From a virus, in the IMG/VR virus record IMGVR_UViG_3300021338_000004, positions 1 to 64,000 of that record: DNA of 64,000 bases; one strand, given 5' to 3'. Position 1 is the stretch's first letter; each line of letters begins with the position of its first letter. This document shows, piece after piece, positions 1 to 7,124 of the stretch. The translations under genes and the position numbers were made by a program. The notes beneath the pieces were generated by a model. The model did not search any database and was not told where the DNA came from. It saw nothing but the letters and a program-made list of their open reading frames with translations.

Positions 1-2
1 TG

Positions 3-185
3 GGCGACAGTAATGGCCTGCCTCTGGAAAAGCCGACGCTGCAGGAAATGGTTGATGCAAATGCGTATATGGCAAAGCTAAACGACATCGACACTGAGGA
101 AGGCTCAGCCACCCCTCATGCATCCTTTCCAATGTTTGATGAGGATTCGATCGTTAAAGCCTTTCTGGCAATGCACGCAAATTAA
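3..185 (+). CDS. C-terminal fragment of an unknown protein
   Basis: An open frame runs in from the left edge and ends at TAA 183-185, giving about 60 residues (starting GDSNGLPLEKP, ending AFLAMHAN). The fragment is acidic and has no motif I recognise. It is followed 11 bases later by the next plus-strand gene, which has a good ribosome site, so the two are probably co-transcribed. The start lies outside the window. Confidence 0.6.
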   Translation, partial: GDSNGLPLEKPTLQEMVDANAYMAKLNDIDTEEGSATPHASFPMFDEDSIVKAFLAMHAN

Positions 186-196
186 AAGGGGCCGGC

Positions 197-550
197 ATGC
201 GACACGAAAAGCCCTATTTTTGTCCGCTAATGAAGGTGTACTTTCTGAAAATCCAGTCAGGCGAGCAAAGCTGCGAGATACGCCCCGTTCGCCGTGGCTG
301 GAACCAGAATAACATTTACCCAGGAAGAGAAATTACATTCTCCAATGGGTATGGAAAAAATGGCCGGGTCACCAAAAGGATCCGCAAGACCGAAAAAACA
401 AAATGCTTGAGCTCTATTGGTATTGAGCAATGGCACATCGATGCTGTACTGAAGATATATGGCTCCTCAAGCGATACAGAATGGCTTGTGGCACATATTG
501 ACGACCAGCAGCACCAACTTCAGACGGGAGTGAATCCAAACCATGGATGA
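197..550 (+). CDS. Small ASCH/PUA-like domain protein (putative)
   Basis: 117 residues. The start follows AGGGG five bases upstream. Residues 12-60 read MKVYFLKIQSGEQSCEIRPV, then a basic stretch and a GREITFSNGYG segment. This resembles the ASCH/PUA-like pattern 'aliphatic-x-x-I-x-x-G-E-K/Q-x-x-E-I-R' followed by a Gly-rich beta turn. Proteins of this fold bind RNA or modified nucleotides and are common on phages. The family assignment is an inference from the short motif. The gene overlaps the next one by 8 bases, suggesting translational coupling. Confidence 0.6.
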   Translation: MRHEKPYFCPLMKVYFLKIQSGEQSCEIRPVRRGWNQNNIYPGREITFSNGYGKNGRVTKRIRKTEKTKCLSSIGIEQWHIDAVLKIYGSSSDTEWLVAHIDDQQHQLQTGVNPNHG

Positions 551-935
551 CATCATCAATCGACACCCGGTAAACAAGCAATCAGCTATAGTTACCAGTC
601 AAGGGGAGTGCTATACCCCAAACAAGAAGATTCAGACATCTGATTCAGACACCCCTCTGAAGACTGCGCCATTGCCTCAAAAGCCTGGGCGCAATTTTCT
701 GGATTTGACGGGTGTGCGTCGCGGACGACTAACTGTCATAGGCTTATCGGCTGATCAAAATAACCGGTGGGTGGCTCGCTGTGATTGCGGCACGTATACA
801 CTAAGAACCGCTCGCGCCATTAAGAATCCTGCCAACACTCAGGATCGATGTGAGCACTGTCGCCACCTTGCATTCCTTAAGCGGGAAGAATTTTACCGGC
901 GCACAGGCAAGAACAGGGATATCAAAGATTTCTGA
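543..935 (+). CDS. Zinc-ribbon phage protein of unknown function
   Basis: 130 residues. The N-terminal 45 residues are low-complexity and Ser/Thr/Pro-rich. The C-terminal half has a compact domain: GRLTVIGLSADQNNRW, then C-x-C-G, then CEHC. Two Cys pairs (CDC and CEHC, about 20 residues apart) suggest a zinc ribbon of a type common in small phage proteins that sometimes accompany HNH or AP2-like modules. No catalytic HNH residues are visible. The start overlaps the preceding gene. Function unknown. Confidence 0.65.
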   Translation: MDDIINRHPVNKQSAIVTSQGECYTPNKKIQTSDSDTPLKTAPLPQKPGRNFLDLTGVRRGRLTVIGLSADQNNRWVARCDCGTYTLRTARAIKNPANTQDRCEHCRHLAFLKREEFYRRTGKNRDIKDF

Positions 936-1048
936 TCAGAACCGCCCTGATTTCCATTGTTTTACAAACTGCAGGAATTAGGGTTTAATTTGACGTTAAA
1001 TGTCGGTAGTTATTGATAAAAACAACTCTAAGATCAGTTTCGACCAGG

Positions 1049-1206
1049 CAAAAGAAAAGGCCGCCGAGGCGACCTTTTCGAAATGATTGCTTCATCTTCG
1101 CTAACAACTTAGATGAAGCGGCGACTGAAAGTTTTACCAGAACTTTCGGTCAAGACAGTAAGACTCAACCATGCGCTCCAATCGACATGAATAGAATATG
1201 ACTGCT
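1049..1206 (-). ncRNA. Antisense copy-number control RNA opposite the repA leader
   Basis: A minus-strand promoter (TTGCAA, 17-base spacer, TAGAAT; 1241 to 1213) points into this stretch. About 150 bases later there is a proper intrinsic terminator on the same strand: stem 1054-1079 (12 pairs, one mismatch, 2-base loop) followed by CTTTTCTTTT. Between them lie two stem-loops, at 1123-1151 (11-base arms, one G-U, 7-base loop TTACCAG on the plus strand) and 1089-1119 (9-base arms). Promoter, loops and terminator in the right order opposite a rep leader are the hallmark of CopA/Inc-type RNAs. The exact ends are estimates. Confidence 0.72.
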
Positions 1207-1212
1207 TAGGCA

Positions 1213-1241
1213 ATTCTATTCAGCGTCAGCGCTATTTGCAA
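1213..1241 (-). promoter_or_regulatory. Sigma-70-type promoter for the antisense RNA
   Basis: On the minus strand: -35 TTGCAA (1241-1236), 17-base spacer, -10 TAGAAT (1218-1213). Both hexamers match consensus at four or more of six positions and the spacing is ideal. Predicted start is near 1206. Confidence 0.65.
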
Positions 1242-1268
1242 CTTTTTGAATAGTAAAAGTGCTAGAAA

Positions 1269-2228
1269 ATGGATAGTTTGCCAACAGAAAACCGCGTACA
1301 GGTTCGGGATTTCGACCCATCTATACACGATTTAAACCAGATAACCTTGTACCAGGGGCGCAAGCCGTATGCGTACAAGGGCCTCCATCTCAAGACTTCC
1401 AATCGTCGCTACAATGACGACCAGGAAGGCTATCTTGCAGCCTTTGCCAGTCATGTTATAGCCCACAGATCAGAGCAAGCCGGCTATGATATCCCTGCTC
1501 AGCAGCAAGACCTTATCAACGCGGTCACTGAGTACTGGGACAATCCCGACATCTGCCCGGAACTGGCATACCACCTGAAGCGAAACAAGAATGGGCGCTA
1601 CCGACTGAAGCGCAGTGAACTTCGCTTCATGCAATGCAAGATCATGATGCTGCTAATCGCCCATACAGATTTCGGAACATGGCAAGTCGGCACACCGATG
1701 TACAAGTATGACAATGGCTTCATACATACCAGCGTGCGAGATTTGGCCGAGGTGGCGCTGGAAGTCACAGACCTTGGTGATATCACCAGCTCGTTTAAAG
1801 AGGCATGGCGTGACCTGTCACGCTCAGGATTCCTGACGCAAATACGAAATAGCGTTTTGGATGAATCGGGCCACTTCTGGAGCAGGCCTGCTACAAAGGT
1901 GGTTACACGCCGCCTGGTACTCCAACTGACTATGTCAGAAGCCAAGTTATGCGAATTAGAAGCATGGTCCACGGCTCGCATACGCGCACAGAGAGCTTCA
2001 TGGAAGAAATCCCACAGTCGCCAGGCTGATGCGCAGAAGCAGCGTCAATCAGGCTTCTGGCGCATGCTGATGCGCGACAAGGGCCATGCCCGCGACACGC
2101 TGAAGCTCATAGGTTCAGAACTCAAGAAACTATCATCCAGTCTTAAGTCCAGGATCCCGGACAAACCCCCGTCTTGGTATAGATCGATCATCGATCAGCA
2201 TCACCCGTGGAGAAAGCAGCCGGCATAG
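1269..2228 (+). CDS. repA: Replication initiator, IncFII RepA-like (putative)
   Basis: 319 residues, close to the roughly 285-residue plasmid RepA of the IncFII group. The middle part reads as a winged-helix pattern: HTSVRDLAEVALEV, then SSFKEAWRDLSRSGFLTQ. It is followed by a segment with Thr/Arg-rich strands and a long basic helix (LTMSEAKLCELEAWSTARI, then RAQRASWKKSH). The order and spacing resemble R1/R100 RepA, where 'ITRATRALTFLAELGLI' is followed by 'ALDVSEEAVAAARRS'. The upstream antisense RNA and downstream DnaA-box-like sequences support the role, which would be to bind the origin and start replication. This is pattern recognition, not an alignment. It could also belong to another winged-helix Rep family. 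Confidence 0.62.
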   Translation: MDSLPTENRVQVRDFDPSIHDLNQITLYQGRKPYAYKGLHLKTSNRRYNDDQEGYLAAFASHVIAHRSEQAGYDIPAQQQDLINAVTEYWDNPDICPELAYHLKRNKNGRYRLKRSELRFMQCKIMMLLIAHTDFGTWQVGTPMYKYDNGFIHTSVRDLAEVALEVTDLGDITSSFKEAWRDLSRSGFLTQIRNSVLDESGHFWSRPATKVVTRRLVLQLTMSEAKLCELEAWSTARIRAQRASWKKSHSRQADAQKQRQSGFWRMLMRDKGHARDTLKLIGSELKKLSSSLKSRIPDKPPSWYRSIIDQHHPWRKQPA

Positions 2229-2742
2229 CGCCGGACGTCTTCCTTTTGCCTAAAGACGCCGATCGCGTTCCACTTTTTACATTTTCTTAGCCTGCCTTCG
2301 CAAAAAAACCAGCGCACCGCCCCCCCTTCCTGCGCCCTCCCCTCCCTAAATCAATGTTCCAGCCTCTAGGATCGGCCCTAAAAAATTTCCCATGGGAAAA
2401 AACGCCCTTAAAAAACACTTCGAATAAATTAAGTCGATGGTTTTTTGAATATGTAATCCGCCTTGATTAAAAGTCAGCAGTACCTAAGAGAAGTCACCCA
2501 TACCCCAAAGAAGTCATTCGGCTTTCATTTAAGGCAGACCTCACAGTAATACTCTGGGGATACATCAGTTACACATCAGTAATTCATCTGTCACGCCGTT
2601 GGGTATGCGCGGCAAAAAAGCGAAGTATCCACAGATTTAGTGGATAAGCCTGTGGAACACGGCTATAACAATGCAATCTACATAGGAACGATGGGCGTTT
2701 ATATTTCCGCTAATAGATTGTTAACAGGTAAATGTGAGGGAA
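2229..2742. other. Probable repA-associated origin region
   Basis: Gene-free stretch between repA and the end of the minus-strand head operon. It contains near-matches to the DnaA box at 2625-2633 (GTATCCACA) and, inverted, at 2639-2647 (TTATCCACT on the minus strand). AT-rich runs lie around 2380-2470 and 2690-2735, with short repeats AAGAAGTCA near 2490-2515 and ACATCAGT near 2563-2580. One ParB-type palindrome is at 2386-2399. In IncFII plasmids the origin lies downstream of repA with a DnaA box, so this is the likely oriR. No gene seen. Confidence 0.5.
2386..2399. promoter_or_regulatory. Dispersed palindrome TTTCCCATGGGAAA, copy 1 (perfect)
   Basis: Perfect 14-bp palindrome in the repA-downstream origin region. 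Candidate KorB/ParB-type binding site. The same sequence recurs at 6193, 26455, 46211 and 52211, with near-copies at 28216 and 43919. Confidence 0.75.
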
Positions 2743-2775
2743 CAATGGTCCATACAGGCGACGTATGGGCCATTG
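2743..2775. terminator. Strong hairpin at the end of the head operon
   Basis: CAATGGTCCATAC (2743-2755), 7-base loop, GTATGGGCCATTG (2763-2775): 13-base arms with one mismatch. It sits 28 bases beyond the stop of the minus-strand protease gene, so it probably ends or stabilises that transcript. There is no clear U-tract on either side, so a simple intrinsic terminator is not certain. Confidence 0.45.
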
Positions 2776-2802
2776 CTTGGGGTGAAGGGGAAGGGTGAAA
2801 GG

Positions 2803-3807
2803 CTATTCGTAATACCCGTACGTGGGTGCTGAAGGGAGGTCATCCACTCCTTCGGAAGGATCAAATTGACTCACCTTGGGCATACCCCCTGGGGTGCTTA
2901 CGATGGGGAGAGTTGTAGCATTAATGCCGACTGCGCTCTCCAACAATTTTTTAAAGCCGATCAAATCATCCGCATTTTCAGGGTTGGCCAGGCTATCCAG
3001 GATATCGTCTGGGATGAATAGCGCGCACTCCTTTGCCATGTCTGCAAGCAAGCCGGAACGACGACTGTCGCGACCCTGTGCAGCGTCAAGCAATGCCTTA
3101 GTTTCCTCAAGCTCAGCCATCACTTCTGCATTAATCAGCATCTGGCCTTCCAGGCCGGTCCGGTAGTGTTCGGCTTCATTCGCGCTGCTGGCATAAAAAG
3201 CCTGCAATGCACCGGTAGCCACGCCTTCGTCCACACCCAGGTCAACCATGCTATCGAGGACCAGCTGGGCGCGTTCAGCCTCACTGTCCTGTGCTGCACT
3301 GTCCAATACGTATGGACGATTAGAGGAGAACAGCGGCTGCCTTACATAGTCAAAGCCCGCCAAATCGCTGATCAACGTATTCCCTCTGTATACGCCGCCA
3401 TCACACGCCCAGGAAAAGCCCCCGATACCGCTTTCGAACAAGCTCAGCGTTTTTCGACCTTCCAGGTTGTCGGCGATCTCCTCAACATGCGTCAAATTGC
3501 CGTCATCATCAATATCAATTGCAGTACATACACATGCAGGAACCGCATCGACCAAGATATGCCCGCCACCAGGCGTTGGAACCATGACCTTTTCGTCCAG
3601 GTGCATTTTGCCGGCATGCTCACGCAGGTAATGCCCGAAATATCCCACCAACTCACGCTTGCGTAGTCTCTCTTGCACAGCGGGGCTCTGAATTACCTTG
3701 CGGACATTATCCACCAGGTAATTGCGTTGTTTGCTGGTGGTGTGTTCTCGCTGCTGATCCAGGATGTTAAATGTGACCTTGAGTGTTTTGAGTGGTTTAG
3801 GCTTCAT
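2803..3807 (-). CDS. Prohead protease/scaffold, T4 gp21-like (S80 family, putative)
   Basis: 334 residues, starting ATG after GGAGGG within the end of the portal gene (11-base overlap). Residues 84-155 contain the His-containing segment GGGHILVDAVPACVCTAIDI, then LTHVEEIADN and an ESGIGGFSWACDGG segment. These resemble the His and the Gly/Ser-rich GxxxxxS elements of the T4 gp21 prohead protease family. The C-terminal half (about 190-334) is helical with an acidic tail, as expected for a fused scaffold portion. In T4-like phages this gene directly follows the portal, as here. It would assemble the prohead and cleave head and internal proteins. Catalytic residues are inferred. Confidence 0.6.
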   Translation of the reverse strand: MKPKPLKTLKVTFNILDQQREHTTSKQRNYLVDNVRKVIQSPAVQERLRKRELVGYFGHYLREHAGKMHLDEKVMVPTPGGGHILVDAVPACVCTAIDIDDDGNLTHVEEIADNLEGRKTLSLFESGIGGFSWACDGGVYRGNTLISDLAGFDYVRQPLFSSNRPYVLDSAAQDSEAERAQLVLDSMVDLGVDEGVATGALQAFYASSANEAEHYRTGLEGQMLINAEVMAELEETKALLDAAQGRDSRRSGLLADMAKECALFIPDDILDSLANPENADDLIGFKKLLESAVGINATTLPIVSTPGGMPKVSQFDPSEGVDDLPSAPTYGYYE

Positions 3808-5491
3808 GTCGACCCTCCATAAGATCGGCCACTGTGTTGTAGATGATGGTTTTAATCTCTTCCCCTGCAGCGCTATCCATCACCTGATCGTCATCGTCCG
3901 TTTCAGGCTTATTGCGATTGAATAGCTGTTTAAAGTCATCCTCCTTCATCTTCAGCATTTCAGTGAAGATGTGGTTTGAAACGTCTGGCACAGAGAAATT
4001 CTTCCATTCGGGATCCAGTATTTGCATGAGCGTAACAACAGACGTTGCAAAGTTGATTCGGCTTTCGCGGGCGCTGGCTTCCTCTTGCTCAATGGCGGTA
4101 TTGAGGGAGTTGAAGAGAATCTTCCAGGGGCGCGTTTCAGGCGTGTAAATCTTGCCGTGCTTGGCGAATACATGGATCTCAATCAGGCGATGCATCGCGT
4201 TTAAGACAGCCTGGCGTATCAGATTTGCCTTAATGGCTGCCACAACAGACATTCGGAAAAAGCCGCCTTCGCCCAATCCGCCTGCCATATCGTCCGTGAA
4301 TCCGAGTAAGGATTTATCCACGCCTAGCGCAGATGCCAACCGGTTAACGTGAAAGTTAACGTCTTCAATTGCCGATACGTCTACAGATGAGTCTTCGGTA
4401 TGAATATCCAGGCGAGCAGATCCCGTAGACATGATCGGAATCATGTGTGTATTGACGGTATTTACGTACCCCTTACTGAGGGCGCGTTTTGCTGCCGCTT
4501 CGGCTTTTCGGCGAATCTGAGAGGCCAATGTGTTGTAGTACTTGGCCATGCTGGTCGGGTCTTCTTTGCCGATATTGACGCCAACAAACCGGTCTTTTTT
4601 GGATGCATTTCGGCGTGCCAGGTTAAGTGCAAGCACCGCCTCAATTAGATCTTTCCAGGGGTCATAGGCCGTTTGTATCAGCGAGGATCCGTAGTTCTGT
4701 GTTTCGATAGGCTCTTCGTTTTCAAAATCGTCACTATCAATATCGAAATCAACTGGGCGCATTCTGACAGGTTCTATATCGGTGCGAACGGTCCAGCGAG
4801 GTATTTTTACCGGGACAAATTTCCAAGGCTGCATCAAGGGCACCATGCCACGATCTCTGGCTTGCTGGTAGCGGCTGGTATATCCCGCCAGCACGCCAGC
4901 ACGCTCATATTCTTTGACGTGGCGGGGATGGGTGTAGAAATCATGCCGGATATTAACAATCCCTTTGCCCTGTTTTACGTATGGGCGAAGGTAGGTAACA
5001 CCGAGCTTTGCGGCTTGGTATCCCCAAGCGGCGGCCTGCGCGTTAAAGATGTCTTTGAATGTGTTTCGGATATCTTCCACTACCGGATTGCTCTCATCGC
5101 CAGTAGATTCGATGAACACAACTTCCCCGGAATCTGTTCGGGCGGACAGGGCGTGCTGAACCAGCATGTTGAGGGCAGAATCTATCGTGGGATCCCGGGA
5201 CATCACCTCTAACGTCAGGTAGCCCTCTATGCGACCTAACGGAAATCCTTCGATCAGTTTTTCTCTATCTTCTTTATCGTCAGGTGTTGCACCGCCTGAC
5301 AGGTCGTTCAGATGCGAAACAATCTTATCTAACGAACTGTCAGGGCCGAACAGGGAGTCGAAGTCGTTCGTTGCGGCCAAGTTTTCGGATGAAAGATCCT
5401 GGTCGTCGGGCGAAAACCCAGGGAACAGGCTTGAGAGCTTATCTATCCAGCCGCGTTTTTTGGTTTTTGCTTTTGATGTGTCTTCGGTCAT
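3797..5491 (-). CDS. Portal protein, T4 gp20-like
   Basis: 564 residues from ATG 5491 (GGGTG upstream); an in-frame GTG at 5500 is the alternative. It forms the dodecameric ring at the capsid vertex for DNA entry and tail attachment. Recognisable stretches are DPTIDSALNMLVQHALSA near residue 80, YLRPYVKQGKGIVNIRHDFY near 170, and the C-terminal pattern GVDKSLLGFTDDMAGGLGEG followed by the long helix with FNSLNTAIEQEEASARESR, typical of large myovirus portals. The acidic C-terminus ends just inside the protease gene. Length (T4 gp20 is 524 residues) and order support the call. Confidence 0.82.
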   Translation of the reverse strand: MTEDTSKAKTKKRGWIDKLSSLFPGFSPDDQDLSSENLAATNDFDSLFGPDSSLDKIVSHLNDLSGGATPDDKEDREKLIEGFPLGRIEGYLTLEVMSRDPTIDSALNMLVQHALSARTDSGEVVFIESTGDESNPVVEDIRNTFKDIFNAQAAAWGYQAAKLGVTYLRPYVKQGKGIVNIRHDFYTHPRHVKEYERAGVLAGYTSRYQQARDRGMVPLMQPWKFVPVKIPRWTVRTDIEPVRMRPVDFDIDSDDFENEEPIETQNYGSSLIQTAYDPWKDLIEAVLALNLARRNASKKDRFVGVNIGKEDPTSMAKYYNTLASQIRRKAEAAAKRALSKGYVNTVNTHMIPIMSTGSARLDIHTEDSSVDVSAIEDVNFHVNRLASALGVDKSLLGFTDDMAGGLGEGGFFRMSVVAAIKANLIRQAVLNAMHRLIEIHVFAKHGKIYTPETRPWKILFNSLNTAIEQEEASARESRINFATSVVTLMQILDPEWKNFSVPDVSNHIFTEMLKMKEDDFKQLFNRNKPETDDDDQVMDSAAGEEIKTIIYNTVADLMEGRHEA

Positions 5492-5587
5492 TGGTCGCAC
5501 CCATAAATTAGGGTTTGACTATATCCGGCAGGGAAGGCGAGGCGCTTCTAAAAAAGTTTTGTGTATGAGTGAGGCGGGCGGAAAGTG

Positions 5588-5663
5588 CCTTGCATGATCA
5601 GGGGGGTGCTCCTGGCTCAGCCATTTGGCTTGGTGCTCCCTGACTAGTCCCGATCATGCAAGG
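5588..5663. other. Structured 76-base element between head-operon genes
   Basis: Perfect 12-base outer arms CCTTGCATGATC (5588-5599) and GATCATGCAAGG (5652-5663). They enclose a second inverted repeat TCAGGG (5598-5603)/CCCTGA (5638-5643), a small hairpin AGCCA-TT-TGGCT, and the direct repeat GGTGCTCC. It lies between the unknown gene 5670-6101 and the portal gene, so it is transcribed in the late mRNA. Possible roles are an mRNA processing or stability element, a small RNA, or a DNA site such as a packaging signal. It is not tRNA-like. Confidence 0.55.
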
Positions 5664-5669
5664 GCTTAA

Positions 5670-6101
5670 TTAATGGCTGAAAATATTGTTCACATCTTTT
5701 TGAATGGCAAGCTCTTCCATGGCTTCATCCACCAGCACGAACTCTATAGAACCATCTGAGGATTCGAGTATGTGTCTCTGATCCATCTGGGCGCCGCGGT
5801 CTAACTGTGCCTCGCTGTATGACCAGGCAGCCAGCAGGTTTAGTTCAACCTGCTCATACTGCATAGATTCAAGCCACTCTGCATCAACATGGTTTTCAAA
5901 CCAATCAAGTTCTGCATCGATAATGGCTTGCTTGAGCGGCCACCAGTAGGGTCCATACGCGCGATAGCGGAGCGGGTCGCGCTTCAGTAGCGTAACCACA
6001 CCATTTAAAAACTTACCCTTAAATTCTTCGATGGTCTGACTTTCGGTTGCTTCCTGCAGAAGCGGACTAAGCTGTTCCGGTGTGGGCTTTATGATACTCA
6101 T
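5670..6101 (-). CDS. Unknown acidic protein upstream of the portal gene
   Basis: 143 residues, rich in Glu, Trp and Leu (LDWFENHVDAEWLESMQYEQ), with no signal peptide or membrane segment. It ends 6 bases before the structured element and shares strand with the portal and protease genes, so it may be a head or packaging accessory protein. A ParB-type palindrome at 6193-6206 lies about 90 bases upstream of its start. I do not recognise the family. Confidence 0.65.
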   Translation of the reverse strand: MSIIKPTPEQLSPLLQEATESQTIEEFKGKFLNGVVTLLKRDPLRYRAYGPYWWPLKQAIIDAELDWFENHVDAEWLESMQYEQVELNLLAAWSYSEAQLDRGAQMDQRHILESSDGSIEFVLVDEAMEELAIQKDVNNIFSH

Positions 6102-6192
6102 GTCTTGAATGCCTCGTATTGATTGCCCGCCAGTCTATGGCGGCTCAATGATCGAGCGCAGCAATAATTGTCTATTGGTGCGCGCTGTAAAA

Positions 6193-6206
6193 TTTCCCAT
6201 GGGAAA
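6193..6206. promoter_or_regulatory. Dispersed palindrome TTTCCCATGGGAAA, copy 2 (perfect)
   Basis: Perfect palindrome, extended to AATTTCCCATGGGAAATT (6191-6208). It lies immediately after the stop of the HigA-like gene and upstream of gene 5670-6101. Confidence 0.75.
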
Positions 6207-6209
6207 TTA

Positions 6210-6536
6210 TTAATCATCGATTTTCCATTCTTTGATTTTCTGGGTTGTGGCGCTGTCTTCGTTCCTGGCCTTTTCTATATCGTATTCCGATTGCCATTTC
6301 ATCCAATCTTCCGCGGTGTATCGGTGGCCCGTTGCCTGCTCCAGTCGTACCGCCATGGAAGGTGTCATGTCTGAAGCGCCACTCACAAGACGGCTTATCG
6401 TTGATGGACTTACACCTAAATCGCTGGCGGCCTTATTTATCCCGAGCCCAGCAGGAATGAGAACGAGGTTCTGGAGGCGCTTGCCTGGGTGCTCTCTCTT
6501 ATATGACAAATTGATCATCTCTTTTTGTGATTTCAT
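6210..6536 (-). CDS. higA: Orphan HigA/VapI-type XRE regulator
   Basis: 108 residues from ATG 6536; an internal ATG at 6518 and an in-frame start at 6572 are alternatives. The helix-turn-helix is clear: REHPGKRLQNLVLIPAGLG, then INKAASDLGVSPSTISRLVS and MAVRLEQATGHRYTAEDWMK. This HPG...W layout is that of HigA-type antitoxins, which repress their own promoter. No HigB toxin gene flanks it, so it is more likely a stand-alone repressor of the divergent promoter region at 6542-6667. Inverted TATTGC repeats sit directly upstream of its start. Confidence 0.75.
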   Translation of the reverse strand: MKSQKEMINLSYKREHPGKRLQNLVLIPAGLGINKAASDLGVSPSTISRLVSGASDMTPSMAVRLEQATGHRYTAEDWMKWQSEYDIEKARNEDSATTQKIKEWKIDD

Positions 6537-6541
6537 ATAGT

Positions 6542-6574
6542 GCAATATATTTAAGTATTGCGTATTGCGCAATA
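6542..6574. promoter_or_regulatory. TATTGC operator cluster between divergent genes
   Basis: GCAATA (6542-6547) and TATTGC (6556-6561) form an inverted repeat with an 8-base spacer. TATTGCGCAATA (6563-6574) is a perfect 12-base palindrome of the same half-site. Four half-sites just upstream of the HigA-like gene suggest its autoregulatory operator, which may also control the plus-strand operon starting at 6668. Confidence 0.6.
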
Positions 6575-6608
6575 GGAAATACCTGTATATATTAAACCTA
6601 CACTACGC

Positions 6609-6622
6609 GGCAGCATGCTGCC
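6609..6622. promoter_or_regulatory. 14-bp palindrome GGCAGCATGCTGCC
   Basis: A perfect palindrome 45 bases upstream of gene 6668-7120 in the divergent control region. It differs from the TATTGC repeats, so it may be the site of another regulator. I did not see a second copy in the window. Confidence 0.35.
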
Positions 6623-6667
6623 AATCGAAAACGTCTGATTGTTGCAGGCAATAAAAGGGATTTAATC

Positions 6668-7120
6668 ATGGCTAATTCAGAATCAATCACATTCGAGGCA
6701 GCGTTGCGCGTCGCATTCTCCGATACATTTCGCGAATGCATGACGGACTTTATTCACCAGTGCGAGATGAACCATATCTCGAAAGGCGGACTCCGCCCAA
6801 GCATCGGCTTGCAGACAGGGATTGGCATTCTGATGTCTGTAAGCCGCTCCCAAGACTTAGCTCTGAAATATCTTGATGCGGTAGGCAATGTTGAGATCGA
6901 CTTGAATGGAGATATTGAGGATCAACTGGATCATCACTTCGATAAACATTTCGAAAGTTGCCCAGATAGTCCTATTGCCCACCTGGAGGATGACTCATAT
7001 CACCATGCTGCAGCTATTGCACGGCTAGTTGAGCATGTTCATGAGTACACCCAGCACACTGAATTGTACAAGGCTGTACAGCGCGATCCCGCGTTTCGCG
7101 TACGAGTGAAGGAGAAATAA
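6668..7120 (+). CDS. Unknown protein, first gene of the accessory operon
   Basis: 150 residues, start ATG with AGGGA upstream. Acidic and His-rich in the C-terminal half (DQLDHHFDKHFESC, DDSYHHAAAIARLVEHVHEY), soluble, no known domain recognised. It is 4 bases from the next gene in an operon that leads toward the AcrVA2 homologue, so it is a candidate early accessory or anti-defence gene by position only. Confidence 0.65.
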   Translation: MANSESITFEAALRVAFSDTFRECMTDFIHQCEMNHISKGGLRPSIGLQTGIGILMSVSRSQDLALKYLDAVGNVEIDLNGDIEDQLDHHFDKHFESCPDSPIAHLEDDSYHHAAAIARLVEHVHEYTQHTELYKAVQRDPAFRVRVKEK

Positions 7121-7124
7121 TACG

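Larger units (their letters stand above)
936..1268 (+). promoter_or_regulatory. Structured leader of the repA gene
   Basis: This 333-base gap holds no convincing gene. It carries four consecutive inverted repeats: 1054-1079, 1089-1119, 1123-1151 and 1188-1222. A possible plus-strand promoter, TTGACG near 991, lies ahead of them. The same stretch encodes an antisense RNA on the other strand. The arrangement matches the leader of antisense-controlled replicons (IncFII/IncI type), where an RNA pairs with the rep mRNA leader. No strong Shine-Dalgarno precedes the repA ATG, which would fit coupled or structure-dependent initiation. No obvious leader peptide reading into repA was found. Confidence 0.55.

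Noticed and set aside
1013-1201. A 62-residue frame in the repA leader
   Set aside because: No ribosome site. It covers the antisense RNA and hairpin stretch, whose structure explains the sequence better than coding.
5588-5663. tRNA-like reading of the structured element
   Set aside because: No CCA end, T-arm or anticodon stem of proper size. Arms and loops do not fit a cloverleaf.
6210-6536. A HigBA toxin-antitoxin module
   Set aside because: No toxin-sized gene lies on the same strand next to the HigA-like gene. Neighbours are an unknown acidic protein and divergent genes.
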